64,000 nucleotides of DNA from Blastococcus tunisiensis. GTDB taxonomy: Bacteria > Actinomycetota > Actinomycetes > Mycobacteriales > Geodermatophilaceae. Within the stretch, counting starts at the first letter, position 1; every line of letters begins with the position of its first letter. Shown piece by piece: positions 54,145 through 62,456 of the stretch. The notes beneath the pieces are model-generated. The model did not search any database, was not told the origin of the DNA, and worked only from the letters and a program-made list of their open reading frames with translations. The translations under genes were made by a program, and so were the position numbers. Where the stretch lies: the NCBI RefSeq assembly GCF_900112815.1, contig NZ_FOND01000021.1, forward strand, positions 1 to 64,000, given 5' to 3'.

Positions 54145-55008
54145 GTGTTCACGCACACGCACGCGCTGCAGTACGAGGCCAAGCCCGACGGCCCCGACCC
54201 GGCCTACGCCCGCCGGCTCCAGGAGGTCCTCGGCGGCCAGTGGGGCGAGATGACGGTCGCCACCCAGTACCTGCTCCAGGGCTGGAACTGCCGACTGCCC
54301 GGCAAGTACAAGGACATGCTGCTCGCCATCGGCACCGAGGAGCTGGCGCACGTCGAGATCCTGGTGACGCTGATCGACCGGCTGCTGGACCACCAGCCGC
54401 TCAAGCCCGACTCCGCCGACCGCACCAAGGAGGCGGCCGCCGGGTTCGGCAACACCAACCCGCAGCACGCGATCGTCAACGGCGGGGGCGCCTACTACCG
54501 CGACAGCATGGGCCTGCCCTGGAGCGGCGGGTACGTGACGGCGAGTGGGAACCTGATGGCCGACTTCAACTACAACGCGACCGCCGAGATGATGGGCCGG
54601 CTGCAGGTCTCCCGGCTCTACAACATGACCGACGACCCGGGGGTCAAGGAAACCCTGCGCTTCCTGCTCGCGCGCGACCACTACCACCAGATGCAGTGGC
54701 TCAAGGCGATCGAGGAGCTCAAGGTGGACGGGCTGGAGAACATCCCGGTGCCCGAGGCGTTCCCCATGGACGAGGAGCCGGAGGAGTTCGCCTACGCCTT
54801 CCTCGACGCCTCCGACGGCCCGGACGCCGCGGCCGGCAGCTGGGCGAGCGGACCGGCGATCGACGGGACGGACAAGCAGCTCTCGGCCCGCCGGATCGAG
54901 GCCACCGCCGACGCGCCGATCCTGCCGCCGGGTGACCCGCGGCTGTACGGCACGCCGCCGATGCCGGGTGAGGGCCTGCTGCAGAAGGCCAAGGACCTCC
55001 TCAAGTGA
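54145..55008 (+). CDS. Manganese catalase
   Basis: A 287-residue non-haem catalase with a ferritin-like four-helix bundle. Dimanganese ligands are seen at Glu35 (QWGEMTVATQYL), Glu66 and His69 (EELAHVE), a later Glu in NATAEMMGRLQ, and the His in RDHYHQMQW. It disproportionates hydrogen peroxide in the cytoplasm. GTG 54145 follows a strong GAGGAGGA site. The adjacent kinase and divergent response regulator may control its expression, but no specific binding site is seen. Confidence 0.95.
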   Translation: MFTHTHALQYEAKPDGPDPAYARRLQEVLGGQWGEMTVATQYLLQGWNCRLPGKYKDMLLAIGTEELAHVEILVTLIDRLLDHQPLKPDSADRTKEAAAGFGNTNPQHAIVNGGGAYYRDSMGLPWSGGYVTASGNLMADFNYNATAEMMGRLQVSRLYNMTDDPGVKETLRFLLARDHYHQMQWLKAIEELKVDGLENIPVPEAFPMDEEPEEFAYAFLDASDGPDAAAGSWASGPAIDGTDKQLSARRIEATADAPILPPGDPRLYGTPPMPGEGLLQKAKDLLK

Positions 55009-55105
55009 GTCTCTGAGCGTCCTGCCTGCGTCGCCGTGCCGGCGGCCCGTCCCCGCACCGGACGGGCCGCCGGCAGGGCGCGACACCGATCCCGGAGGTC
55101 CCGCC

Positions 55106-55339
55106 GTGCACCTGCACCTGCCCCACCGGCTGACCGTTCCGCTCGTCCTGCTGTCGGTGGTCTACGCGTCCGCGATCGCCGTCGCGCTCGCGAACCCGGG
55201 CCGGCCCACGGTCGCCGGTCTCGTCGTCCTGGCCGGCCTGACCGCCCGCTGGGGAGCCCACCACCGGCGTGCCCCGGCACCGGCGGAGGTCGTGGTCCTC
55301 GCACCCGATCCCGCGCCGGCCCGCTCCACCGCTGCCTGA
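55106..55339 (+). CDS. Small predicted membrane protein
   Basis: A 77-residue protein with two close hydrophobic segments (LTVPLVLLSVVYASAIAVALA and TVAGLVVLAGLTARWGA), followed by a Pro/Ala-rich tail. GTG 55106 has GGAGG seven bases upstream. I do not recognise a family. It lies 97 bp after the Mn-catalase and may share its transcript. Confidence 0.7.
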   Translation: MHLHLPHRLTVPLVLLSVVYASAIAVALANPGRPTVAGLVVLAGLTARWGAHHRRAPAPAEVVVLAPDPAPARSTAA

Positions 55340-55350
55340 CCCCGGACGCG

Positions 55351-55390
55351 CCGAGGCGCGCGCCCCCCGGACGGGGAGCGCGCGCCTCGG
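55351..55390. terminator. 12-bp perfect hairpin between convergent genes
   Basis: CCGAGGCGCGCG (55351-55362) pairs with CGCGCGCCTCGG (55379-55390), and inner CCCC/GGGG adds more. It lies just after the small membrane protein stop and before the symporter stop on the other strand. Confidence 0.75.
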
Positions 55391-55402
55391 GTACGACGAG
55401 GG

Positions 55403-57136
55403 CTAGCGGGACCGCGGCTCGTGCGGCGGCTCCCCCAGCCACTCGTCCTCGGGCACGTCCTCCAGGTGCCCTTCGGCGTGCGCCGCGACCAGCCGGCTCT
55501 TGCCGGGGTAGCGGATCTCCTCCACCAGCTCCTGCATGACCGGCGACGGCTTCGGGGTGAACTGCGAGACGATGATCGTCACCACGAAGTTGATGATCAT
55601 GCCGATGGTGCCGAAGCCGGTCTCGGGGATGCCCCAGAGACCCTCGCTGTTGCCGTAGATGTCGATCGTCCACAGCATGTACGCGATCGTCGTGCCCAGG
55701 CCGGCCGCGAGGCCCGCCGTGGCACCCATCGCCGTCGTCTTCTTCCAGAAGATGCCGAGCACCAGGATCGGGAAGAAGCTCGCACAGGCGAGGCCGAACG
55801 CGAGCGCGACCACCTGGGCGACGAAGCCGGGCGGGTTGATGCCCAGGTAGCCGGCGACGACGATCGCCGCCCCCATCGCGATCCGCCCGACGAGCAGCTG
55901 CCGGGCCTCCGTGGCGGCCGGGTTGATCCGCTTGTAGTAGACGTCGTTGGCCACCGAGGAGGAGATGACCAGCAGCAGACCGGACGCGGTGGAGAGCGCG
56001 GCGGCCAGGGCGCCGGCGGCGACCAGGCCGACCACGGGTGCCGGCAGACCGGCGATCTCCGGCGTCGCGAGCACGATGATGTCGTTGTTGATCACCAGCT
56101 CGCCGGTCGCGGGCCCGTAGTCGATGACGCCGTTGCTGTTGACGTCGTCGACCGTGATCAGTCCGACGTCGGCCCAGGTGTTGAACCACCCGGGCGTCTC
56201 GTCGACCCCCGTGCCCGCGATCTGGTCGATGAAGTTGAGCTTGCTGAACGCCCCCACCGCCGGGGCGGAGGTGTAGAGCAGGGCGATGAAGAACAGCGCC
56301 CACAGGGCCGAGAACCGCGCGGCACGGACGCTCTTGGCCGTGTAGAAGCGGACGATCACGTGCGGCAGGCCGGCTGTGCCGAACATCAGCGCCGCGGTGA
56401 TCAGCACCATGTTGAGCATCGTCGTCTGCGTGAACGCCTCGGTGTAGGCCGCGAAGCCGAGGTCCTCCTGCAGGCCGTTGAGCTCGCCGAGGATCTCGCC
56501 GAAGGCGATCTGCGGGACCGGGATCCCGGTGATCTGCACCGAGATGGCCACCACCGGGATGAGGTAGGCGACGATCAGGACGCTGTACTGGGCGACCTGC
56601 GTCCAGGTGATCCCCTTCATGCCGCCGAGCACGGCGTAGAAGAAGACGATGACCATGCCGATGATCACACCGGCCGTGGTGCCGACGCCGAGGAACCGCT
56701 GGAACACCAGGCCGACACCGGCCATCTGCCCCGCGACGTAGACGAACGAGACGACGACCGCCGCGACGACCGCGACGAGCCGGGCCGTCTCGGAGTACCG
56801 GTCACCGACGAAGTCCGGGATCGTGTACTTGCCGAACTTGCGCAGGTAGGGGGCCAGCAGGAGGGCGAGCAGCACGTAGCCGCCGGTCCAGCCCATCAGG
56901 TACACCGAACCGGCGTAGCCGTTGCCGGCGAAGGCGATGATGCCGGCCATGGAGATGAACGACGCGGCGCTCATCCAGTCCGCGGCGATCGCGGCCCCGT
57001 TGGCCGGGGCAGGGATGCCGCCGCCGGCGACGTAGAAGCCGGACGTGGTGGACACCCGGCTGGCGTAGGCGATGTAGATGTAGATGCCGAACGTGATGAC
57101 GACGAAGACGAGCGTCCAGACCTGGATGTCGCTCAT
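55403..57136 (-). CDS. Sodium:solute symporter (VC_2705/ActP-like), large subunit
   Basis: A 577-residue SSS-family transporter with about 13 TM helices. Motifs include GIPAPANGAAIAADWMSAASFISMAGIIAFAGNGY, GKYTIPDFVGDRYS, FGTAGLPHVIVRFYTAKS and ASGLLLVISSSVANDVYYK. It resembles acetate/short-chain acid symporters and pairs with a DUF4212-type small subunit, as VC_2705-subfamily transporters do. There is a hydrophilic insert around 350-400 (VDDVNSNGVIDYG). ATG 57136 overlaps the stop of the small subunit. Acetate or a similar acid is the likely substrate. Confidence 0.92.
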   Translation of the reverse strand: MSDIQVWTLVFVVITFGIYIYIAYASRVSTTSGFYVAGGGIPAPANGAAIAADWMSAASFISMAGIIAFAGNGYAGSVYLMGWTGGYVLLALLLAPYLRKFGKYTIPDFVGDRYSETARLVAVVAAVVVSFVYVAGQMAGVGLVFQRFLGVGTTAGVIIGMVIVFFYAVLGGMKGITWTQVAQYSVLIVAYLIPVVAISVQITGIPVPQIAFGEILGELNGLQEDLGFAAYTEAFTQTTMLNMVLITAALMFGTAGLPHVIVRFYTAKSVRAARFSALWALFFIALLYTSAPAVGAFSKLNFIDQIAGTGVDETPGWFNTWADVGLITVDDVNSNGVIDYGPATGELVINNDIIVLATPEIAGLPAPVVGLVAAGALAAALSTASGLLLVISSSVANDVYYKRINPAATEARQLLVGRIAMGAAIVVAGYLGINPPGFVAQVVALAFGLACASFFPILVLGIFWKKTTAMGATAGLAAGLGTTIAYMLWTIDIYGNSEGLWGIPETGFGTIGMIINFVVTIIVSQFTPKPSPVMQELVEEIRYPGKSRLVAAHAEGHLEDVPEDEWLGEPPHEPRSR

Positions 57137-57441
57137 GAGTGGTGGACCTCTTCCTCGTACTCGTCGATGCCGTACTCGGCGTCGAGCTTGTCCATCCGCC
57201 ACACGTAGACGGCGATGAGGATCACGAAGGTCACGATGGATCCCTGCTGGGCGAACCAGAAGCCGAGGGGGAAGCCGAGGATCTCGATGTTGTTCAGCGG
57301 TTCGACGAAGACGATGCCCGCACCGAACGACACCAGCGCCCAGATCACCAGCAGCACGCTCATCAGGCGGAGATTCCTCCGCCAGTACTCCCTACGTTGG
57401 GTTGCGTCCACGCACTCCTCCAGAGGTCCGGCATACGACAT
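57133..57441 (-). CDS. DUF4212 / symporter small subunit
   Basis: A 102-residue protein with two TM helices: LMSVLLVIWALVSFGAGIVFV and FWFAQQGSIVTFVILIAVYVW. The N-terminal REYWRRNLRLM is the family's conserved start, and NNIEILGFPLGFWFAQQGS is the signature loop. It is translated just before the large subunit and overlaps it by four bases. Its role in the symporter is unknown beyond conserved pairing. ATG 57441. Confidence 0.92.
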   Translation of the reverse strand: MSYAGPLEECVDATQRREYWRRNLRLMSVLLVIWALVSFGAGIVFVEPLNNIEILGFPLGFWFAQQGSIVTFVILIAVYVWRMDKLDAEYGIDEYEEEVHHS

Positions 57442-57445
57442 ATGT

Positions 57446-57534
57446 CCCAGGTCACATGTGCGCGGACAGGGAACCAGACCTGCCTGGTCCGGTCAAACAG
57501 TCGTACACACACTGCAACGTCCTCGTGACCTGGG
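57446..57534. promoter_or_regulatory. Inverted half-sites upstream of the symporter operon
   Basis: CCCAGGTCAC (57446-57455) and its exact reverse complement GTGACCTGGG (57525-57534) lie 69 bp apart in the divergent promoter region. Between them, ACCAG-ACCTGC-CTGGT (57473-57488) forms another dyad. The region probably binds a regulator. No regulator is encoded beside it. Confidence 0.4.
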
Positions 57535-57606
57535 AAGACGCGTCGCCCATACCATCGGCGTCACGGGCTATCGCAACCGCCCCGGAGCACCTACAGTCCT
57601 GTCCTT

Positions 57607-58029
57607 ATGGCGGTGACTACACGGGACGCAACGCGCCGAGCTCGGCGCCGGGCACCCGGGAGCAGGCGCCTGCTCGGTGCGGCGCTGCTCGTGCTCTTCG
57701 GCTCCTTTCTGCCCTGGATCGCCACCGCGGCCGGCAACATCTCCGGCGTCCGCGGAGCCGGCATGTGGACGATGTACGCCGCCGTCCTGGGCGTCGCCGG
57801 CGCGATCATCCGCTCGCACGTCATCGCCGGCGTGCACGCGGCGATCCTGGCCGTGGTGGCCGTCGCCCTCCCGCTGTGGCAGGTGCTGCACCTCGCCGGG
57901 CTCGTCGGCCTCTTCTCCGGGTGGGCGCCCGGCCCGGGCCTGGTGATGGTGTTCGGTGGCGGGGTGCTCGCCGGCTCCGCCGCGCTCTCCCTGTTCCGGG
58001 CCGCGCGGACCGGCGCCCCGACCGCCTGA
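57607..58029 (+). CDS. Predicted four-TM membrane protein
   Basis: A 140-residue protein with an Arg-rich N-terminal tail (TRRARRRAPGSRR) and about four TM helices starting LLGAALLVLFGSFLPWIATAAG. The FLPWI motif and Gly-rich loops resemble small actinobacterial membrane proteins of unknown function. It is divergent from the symporter operon. ATG 57607. Confidence 0.75.
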   Translation: MAVTTRDATRRARRRAPGSRRLLGAALLVLFGSFLPWIATAAGNISGVRGAGMWTMYAAVLGVAGAIIRSHVIAGVHAAILAVVAVALPLWQVLHLAGLVGLFSGWAPGPGLVMVFGGGVLAGSAALSLFRAARTGAPTA

Positions 58030-58127
58030 CCGCCGCCGCACCCGTCCGCGTGGGCCGGCCGGCCGGCCGACCCACGACGTTGCGCGGCACGTAACGCCGC
58101 GGTCATCCGGCCACGGTGCAATGGGTC

Positions 58128-59432
58128 ATGGCCGGGACGTCGACGGGGTGGTACCAGGTGGCTCGCGCCACCGCGGTCGGGACGACGCCGGTGCCGGTCG
58201 GCGCCGGCGGCCGCTCCTACGTACTCGTGCGGCTGCGCCCCGGCGCCGAGATCAGCGCCTTCCCGGCCCGCTGCCCGCACCGGCTGGTGCCGCTGGCCGG
58301 GGCGACCGTGGCCGAGGGCCGGCTGCAGTGCCCGGCGCACGGCTGGCGCTTCGACGGCGAGGGCCGGTGCGTGGACGTCCCCTCCCTCGGCCCGGCCGGC
58401 TGCCCACCGCCCCGCGCCGACCTCCCGATGCCGTGGGCGGTCGAGGAGCGGCACGGCTGGGTCTGGCTGGCCCCCGACCGGACGGGGACGCCGGGCCCAC
58501 CGCGACCCGGCGCCGCCCCGGTGCTCGAGCCGGTCCCCGGGACGCCGGCCCCGCGCGGTGGCGTGTTCGGCAACCTCGACCCCTCGCTCGAGCACGCCTG
58601 GCACCCCGTGGCGCTGGCCCGCGAGCTGCGCCCCGGCGGGTGGTTGCAGGTCCGGCTGCTGGGCCGCACCTGGACGGTGCGCCGGGACGGCCCGGCCCTC
58701 GCCGCGGACCCGCCGGCCTTCGGCGTCCGCGAGCGGCTCGGCGTCGTATGGCTGGCCCCGCGCGAGGCGCTCGACGTCGCGCTGGAGGTGCCGGAGGCCG
58801 GGGACCGCCGCTTCGTGGGCAACTGGCTGGCGCCGGTGCGATCACCCGGTCCGGCCGGACCGCTGGCCGACACCGTCCTCGACGCGACCCACGGCCCGTT
58901 CGTCCACGCCTCGACCGTCGGCGCGCTCGACTCCCCGGAGGTGGGCCCGTACGAGGTGCGGACGGAGCCCGGCGGGTTCAGCAGCGTGCAGGAGCAGTGG
59001 GTGGACAACCCGGTCGATCCCGAGGTGGCGACGGGGGGCCGCCCGCTGCGCCAGCGGCGACGGACCACCTACACCTACCGGGCGCCGTTCCAGCTACGGC
59101 TGCGCCAGGACTTCCTGGACACCGGGGCGACGACGACGATCGTCTACCTGCTGCAGCCCGAGGACCACGACTCGACCCGGATCTACGTGCGCCTGCTGCT
59201 CTCCGACGGGCCGGGGCAGCCACTGGTCACCCCGGCCACGGCAGCGGCCCGGCTGGCGCTGCAGGGTCAGATCCTGGCGGAGGACGTCCGCTCGCAGGAG
59301 GCGCTCCTCCTCGACGGGCTGCCGCTGGACCGGCGCGACGAGGTGCACGTCCCGGCCGACGCCCGCGGGGTCGCCCTGCGGCAGGCGCTCTGCACCTTCA
59401 TGGTCGCCCGCCGCCGGCAGCCGGCCGCCTGA
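58128..59432 (+). CDS. Rieske non-haem iron oxygenase with a second, degenerate Rieske-like half
   Basis: A 434-residue protein. Rieske ligands are Cys49-His51 (CPH) and Cys68-His71 (CPAH). The catalytic domain has D252xxH255xxxxH260 (DATHGPFVH), the mononuclear iron site. Between them, residues about 155-210 repeat the start and end of a Rieske domain (HAWHPVALARELRPGGWLQVRLLG to VRERLGVVWLAP) but lack the Cys/His ligands. ATG 58128 gives the family-like start AGTSTGWYQVA; GTG 58116 is four codons earlier. It needs a separate reductase. The substrate is unknown. Confidence 0.85.
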   Translation: MAGTSTGWYQVARATAVGTTPVPVGAGGRSYVLVRLRPGAEISAFPARCPHRLVPLAGATVAEGRLQCPAHGWRFDGEGRCVDVPSLGPAGCPPPRADLPMPWAVEERHGWVWLAPDRTGTPGPPRPGAAPVLEPVPGTPAPRGGVFGNLDPSLEHAWHPVALARELRPGGWLQVRLLGRTWTVRRDGPALAADPPAFGVRERLGVVWLAPREALDVALEVPEAGDRRFVGNWLAPVRSPGPAGPLADTVLDATHGPFVHASTVGALDSPEVGPYEVRTEPGGFSSVQEQWVDNPVDPEVATGGRPLRQRRRTTYTYRAPFQLRLRQDFLDTGATTTIVYLLQPEDHDSTRIYVRLLLSDGPGQPLVTPATAAARLALQGQILAEDVRSQEALLLDGLPLDRRDEVHVPADARGVALRQALCTFMVARRRQPAA

Positions 59433-59440
59433 CACCCCGG

Positions 59441-59587
59441 TCAGTCGGGCCGGAGCTCCGCGCCGCAGGCCGCGCAGGTGGTCGGCGGGTCCTCCTCGGC
59501 CATCCGGCCGCACTCGGGGCAGACGCGCTGCAGCCAGCAGGCGGGGTCCCCGCCCTCGTCCCCGGGCGTCCGGGTCTCCTCGCTCAC
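59441..59587 (-). CDS. Small zinc-ribbon protein
   Basis: About 48 residues from GTG 59587. Two CxxC knuckles (VCPECG and TCAACG) form a rubredoxin-like zinc ribbon, preceded by an acidic PGDEGGDPA stretch. The frame stays open to 59746, so a longer form is possible. The ribosome site is weak. It is convergent with the Rieske gene. Confidence 0.5.
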   Translation of the reverse strand: MSEETRTPGDEGGDPACWLQRVCPECGRMAEEDPPTTCAACGAELRPD

Positions 59588-59731
59588 GCGGCCACCGTAC
59601 GAGCGCGGGGCGGCGCCCCCGGTGTGGGCACGACGCCCCTCCTTCATTGCAGTAGGACGACGGTCGGGATTGTGCACCGATCCCGGGGTAGGGGACCGGG
59701 GATGCCCGTCGAACTCCGAGGAAGGACACCC

Positions 59732-60286
59732 ATGACCCGGCCCCACCCGGTACGGACAGCTCTCACCGCCGCCGCCTGCGCGGCAGTGCTGCCGCTGGCC
59801 GCATGCAGCCAGGACAACCCGATCGAGAACGAGGGCACGGAGGTCATCGGGGGCAACGCCGGCGCCGACGAGGCCGTGACCGAGGACATCAAGATCACCG
59901 CCCTGATGCTCGACTACCCCGGCGACGGGCAGTGGGAGGAGGGCGAGGACGTCACCCTCTACGCGGCCATCACCAACACCGGCACCACCGCCGACCGGCT
60001 CGTCGACGTCACCGGCGAGGACTTCGCCGACGCGCAGCTGGCCGCGCTCGACGGCAGCGACGGCGCGATCGAGGTCCCCGAGAACGACAACGTCTACCTG
60101 GAGCCCGAGGGCGAGCCGTCGGTGATCCTGCAGGACCTGCAGACCTCGCTGCGCTCGTCCCAGTCGATCCCGGTCACGTTCGTCTTCGAGGAGGCCGGCG
60201 AGGTGACCATGACCGCGACCGTCTCCTCCTCACCGCCCGGGGAGGGCGATTTCGAGGCGCCGGAGGACCCCACCCCCGAGGAGTGA
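59732..60286 (+). CDS. Putative lipoprotein with PCuAC/DUF461-like fold
   Basis: A 184-residue lipoprotein. The signal peptide ends in the lipobox LAAC with Cys25. The mature domain (about 50-165) shows a beta-sandwich pattern with VTLYAAITNTGTTADRLVDVTGEDFA and SIPVTFVFEEAGEVTMTATV, similar to actinobacterial PCuAC-type lipoproteins. The His/Met copper ligands of that family are absent. The tail is acidic (EAPEDPTPEE). ATG 59732 follows GAGGAAGGA. Copper binding is therefore unlikely. Confidence 0.8.
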   Translation: MTRPHPVRTALTAAACAAVLPLAACSQDNPIENEGTEVIGGNAGADEAVTEDIKITALMLDYPGDGQWEEGEDVTLYAAITNTGTTADRLVDVTGEDFADAQLAALDGSDGAIEVPENDNVYLEPEGEPSVILQDLQTSLRSSQSIPVTFVFEEAGEVTMTATVSSSPPGEGDFEAPEDPTPEE

Positions 60287-60360
60287 TCCCCCCGCGGTCG
60301 GACACGCGGGTCATCCTCCGGGGCGACGACGGGGGAGGGCCGCCTCCCTAGGGTCTGGTC

Positions 60361-61545
60361 GTGATGGACCGCCCCCTCGACCGCGTCGCCGCGTGGACCC
60401 GCGAGCACCCGTTCGCCGTCGACGTCGCGCTGGCGGTCGGGGTGTTCCTGTTCGCGGTCGTCCTCGTGTCCAGCAGCTACTGGCAGGGCGAGCAGACGGC
60501 GTTCGTCTTCGGGGTGCTGCTCACCGCCCCCCTCGCCTGGCGCCGCCGCGCCCCGGTGCAGGCCGCGGCCGTGGTGGTCGTCGTCAGCCTGCTCCAGCTC
60601 CTCCTGGCCGACGACCTCCTCGCCGCGAACGTCTCCGCGCTGATCATGGTCTCCGCGCTGGCCGCGTACGCGCCGCGGTGGGCGGGACGGGCCGGACTCG
60701 GGCTCGGGCTGGCCGGGGCCGTGCTGGCCAGCGCCCGCTACTTCTCGCCGAGCGACAGCGAGACGCTGCTGCTCAGCACCGGCTCGATCGCCGTCGCCGT
60801 GGTGGCGGCCTGGGCACTCGGTGACCTCCGCCGGGCGCGGCTGCAGCGGCTGGCGGCGCTGGAGGAACGGGCCCAGCTGCTGGAGCTGGAGCGCGACCAG
60901 GAGATGCGCCTGGCCGCCACGGCCGAGCGCGCCCGCATCGCCCGGGAGCTGCACGACGTGGTGGCCCACTCCCTCTCCGTCGTGATCGCCCAGGCCGACG
61001 GCGGCCGGTACGCGGGCCGGACCGACCCCGGGGCGGCGACCGGCGCGCTGGAGGCGATCGCGGCCACCGGGCGGCAGGCGCTGACCGACATGCGGTCCCT
61101 GCTCGGCGTGCTGCGCGAGGGCGGCGGCGAGGAGTACGCCCCCCAGCCCGACGTCGCCGCGATCCCCGCCCTGGTGGAGGACGTCCGGGTCAGCGGGCTG
61201 GACGTCGACCTGATCGTCGAGGGCGAGCCCCAGCCGATGCCCGCCGGCCCCCAGCTGGCGGCCTACCGGATCGTGCAGGAGTCCCTCACCAACGTCCTGA
61301 AGCACGCCGGCCCGGCGAGCCGGGCCTGGGTCCGCCTGCAGTGGCGGGCCGACGCGCTGGAGCTGTCCGTGCTCGACGACGGCCGCGGCGCCTCGGCCGC
61401 CATGGTCGCCTCCGACGGCGACGGCCAGGGGGTGCGCGGCATGCGCGAACGCGCCACGCTGCACGGCGGGCGCCTCGAGGCGGGACCGCGCCCGGGTGGC
61501 GGCTTCGGCGTCCACGCGGCCCTGCCCTACGGTCGGCGGCGATGA
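60361..61545 (+). CDS. NarL/DesK-type sensor histidine kinase
   Basis: A 394-residue membrane kinase. About four or five TM helices (residues 18-150) are followed by a HisKA_3 H-box, AERARIARELHDVVAHSLSVVIAQA, and an HATPase domain with QESLTNVLKHAGP (N-box), LSVLDDGRGA (G1) and GQGVRGMRERATLHGG (G2). It is typical of actinobacterial cell-envelope stress sensors. It is coupled to the response regulator by an ATGA overlap. GTG 60361 or ATG 60364 is the start. The ABC exporter genes downstream are likely targets. Confidence 0.92.
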   Translation: MMDRPLDRVAAWTREHPFAVDVALAVGVFLFAVVLVSSSYWQGEQTAFVFGVLLTAPLAWRRRAPVQAAAVVVVVSLLQLLLADDLLAANVSALIMVSALAAYAPRWAGRAGLGLGLAGAVLASARYFSPSDSETLLLSTGSIAVAVVAAWALGDLRRARLQRLAALEERAQLLELERDQEMRLAATAERARIARELHDVVAHSLSVVIAQADGGRYAGRTDPGAATGALEAIAATGRQALTDMRSLLGVLREGGGEEYAPQPDVAAIPALVEDVRVSGLDVDLIVEGEPQPMPAGPQLAAYRIVQESLTNVLKHAGPASRAWVRLQWRADALELSVLDDGRGASAAMVASDGDGQGVRGMRERATLHGGRLEAGPRPGGGFGVHAALPYGRRR

Positions 61546-62237
61546 GCGAGCCGATCCGGGTGGTGCTGGTGGACGACCAGCAGATGGTGCGTGCCGGCTT
61601 CCGGATGGTGATCGACTCCCAGCCCGACCTGACCGTCGTCGGTGAGGCCGGGGACGGCGCCACCGCGGTCCAGGTGGTCCGCCGCACCCCCACCGACGTC
61701 GTCCTCATGGACGTGCGCATGCCCGGCACCGACGGCATCGAGGCGACCCGCCAGGTGACCACGCTGCCGGACGCGCCGCGCGTCGTCGTCCTGACGACGT
61801 TCGACCTCGACGAGTACGTGGTGGCCGCGATCGGCGCGGGGGCCAGCGGGTTCCTGCTCAAGGACGCACCGCCCGAGGAGATGCTGGCCGCCGTGCGCAC
61901 CGTGCACGCCGGCGACTCGGTGATCGCGGCCAGCTCCACCCGGCGGCTGCTGCAGCACGTGGCCCCGATGCTGCGCGGGTCGGCCACGACGCCGTCGGGG
62001 TCCGACGACCGGGTGCTGGCCGAGCTGACCCCGCGCGAACGCGAGGTGCTGGAGCAGATGGCGCTGGGGGCGAGCAACACCGAGATCGCCGCTCACTTCG
62101 TGGTCAGCGAGGCGACCGTGAAGACCCACGTCGGGCGGGTGCTGGCCAAGACCGGCTCCCGGGACCGCGTGCAGGCCGTCGTCCTCGCCTACCGGACCGG
62201 CCTCGTGCAGCCGGCCGACCTGCTCCGCGACGCCTAG
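61542..62237 (+). CDS. NarL/LuxR-type response regulator
   Basis: A 231-residue regulator. The receiver has VVLVDDQQMVRAG and phospho-acceptor Asp in VVLMDVRMPGTDG, with Lys in FLLKDAPPEE. The C-terminal LuxR helix-turn-helix is LTPREREVLEQMALGASNTEIAAHFVVSEATVKTHVGRVLAKTG. It is the partner of the upstream kinase (4-base overlap). A terminator hairpin follows the gene, and a MacB-type ABC operon lies beyond it. Confidence 0.95.
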   Translation: MSEPIRVVLVDDQQMVRAGFRMVIDSQPDLTVVGEAGDGATAVQVVRRTPTDVVLMDVRMPGTDGIEATRQVTTLPDAPRVVVLTTFDLDEYVVAAIGAGASGFLLKDAPPEEMLAAVRTVHAGDSVIAASSTRRLLQHVAPMLRGSATTPSGSDDRVLAELTPREREVLEQMALGASNTEIAAHFVVSEATVKTHVGRVLAKTGSRDRVQAVVLAYRTGLVQPADLLRDA

Positions 62238-62245
62238 CGGAAGGA

Positions 62246-62294
62246 CCCCGTCCTCCCCGCCCTTCGCCCGCTCAGGGCGGTGCCCGGGACGGGG
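62246..62294 (+). terminator. Hairpin after the two-component operon
   Basis: CCCCGTCC (62246-62253) pairs with GGACGGGG (62287-62294), and inner CGCCCT (62258-62263) pairs with AGGGCG (62274-62279). It begins nine bases after the regulator stop. Confidence 0.65.
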
Positions 62295-62418
62295 CTGGGG
62301 CAGGGACGCCCCTTCTCTCCCACCAGGGGATGACCTGGCCTCGGCCCCCGGGGGCACGGACGGTGGCGGCGAGATCGCCCTCCGCTCCGACGCGGCGGGA
62401 GGCCCCGGACCGGCAGCG

Positions 62419-62437
62419 TGATCACCGTCCTGATCAC
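62419..62437 (+). promoter_or_regulatory. TGATCAC direct repeat before the ABC exporter operon
   Basis: TGATCAC occurs at 62419-62425 and again at 62431-62437, a 12-base period, 20 bp before the ABC ATPase start. LuxR-type response regulators often bind such paired sites, so it is a candidate site for the adjacent regulator. The placement also fits a promoter spacer. Confidence 0.35.
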
Positions 62438-62456
62438 TGCCTTCCGGAGGTCTTCC

